Of a DNA stretch of 5,192 nucleotides, positions 5,114 to 5,192 are shown one piece after another (positions within the stretch are counted from its first letter, which is position 1; the number at the start of each line of letters is the position of its first letter). Source of the DNA: Nitrososphaerota archaeon (lineage in GTDB: Archaea > Iainarchaeota > Iainarchaeia > Iainarchaeales > VGJJ01); NCBI GenBank assembly GCA_020053155.1, contig JAGVNS010000045.1, positions 1 to 5,192 on the forward strand. Direction: 5' to 3'. The notes beneath the pieces were generated by a model that was not told the origin of the DNA, ran no database searches, and was given only the letters and a program-made list of their open reading frames with translations. Position numbers and translations under genes: made by a program.

Positions 5114-5192
5114 TTAGGAACTTTTATATAGTTCTACCGCCTTGAATAATCGGTTCGAGGTGGTCTTGATGTGGTCTCTTCCAAGCGGTGCA
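5114..5192 (-). CDS. possible C-terminal end of an upstream frame, partial
   Basis: On the minus strand a frame enters from the window edge and stops at TAA (5116-5114). It reads APLGRDHIKTTSNRLFKAVE and then LYKSS, a plausible helical protein end. It overlaps the start-less upstream extension of the next gene in another frame. It could be the end of a separate gene, or the 5' part of that same gene before a frameshift. Only 25 codons are visible, so this is weak. Confidence 0.3.
   Translation of the reverse strand, partial: APLGRDHIKTTSNRLFKAVELYKSS
5122..5130 (-). promoter_or_regulatory. TATA-like box near the right edge
   Basis: TATATAAAA on the minus strand is the best TATA match in the window and would start transcription near 5100. 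No ATG, GTG or TTG in the downstream gene's frame lies near 5100; the first is GTG at 5016. The box also falls within the possible coding end above (codons for Leu-Tyr-Lys), so it may be chance. Confidence 0.35.

Noticed and set aside
5140..5192. tRNA T-arm suggested by GGTTCGA
   Set aside because: The 3' half of the T stem is missing and no cloverleaf can be built around it.

Overview
The window is most likely archaeal DNA. The strongest sign is a complete deoxyhypusine synthase gene, an enzyme of archaea and eukaryotes. Its start codon sits about 27 bases from an AT-rich box, as expected for an archaeal leaderless transcript. Other genes have short leaders with a GGTG-type Shine-Dalgarno site, and oligo-T tracts follow several genes. 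The lineage cannot be fixed from the sequence. A small-genome (DPANN-like) archaeon is a guess.

Layout, left to right. Positions 1-267 hold no convincing gene but are rich in inverted repeats: two adjacent hairpins, a perfect 12-bp inverted repeat, and an 8-bp palindrome whose spacer is a TATA-like box. Positions 268-357 (+) encode a very basic 29-residue protein. All larger genes lie on the minus strand: a GH26-like glycoside hydrolase (421-1665), a lipoprotein glycoside hydrolase of TIM-barrel type (1933-3504), deoxyhypusine synthase (3563-4567) and an unrecognised basic protein (4630-5016, frame open further upstream). The last 80 bases hold the possible tail of another minus-strand reading frame.

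The 267-bp gap between the two hydrolases is the most unusual stretch. It contains a long imperfect hairpin (1724-1810) whose outer stem needs three G-U pairs on the plus strand; on the minus strand these become A-C mismatches. It ends in a T tract and begins about 26 bases from a nearly palindromic TATA box that could also serve the GH26-like gene in the other direction. I interpret it as a candidate plus-strand small RNA. A GC-rich hairpin with a minus-strand T-rich tail (1820-1852) looks like the terminator of the lipoprotein gene.

Functionally, the two hydrolases both carry export signals (a lipobox in one, a hydrophobic N-terminus plus a proline-rich linker in the other) and probably act together outside the cell on a polysaccharide. 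Deoxyhypusine synthase is a housekeeping enzyme that activates translation factor aIF5A; its closeness to the hydrolases (58 bp, no obvious terminator) suggests possible read-through rather than a shared pathway.
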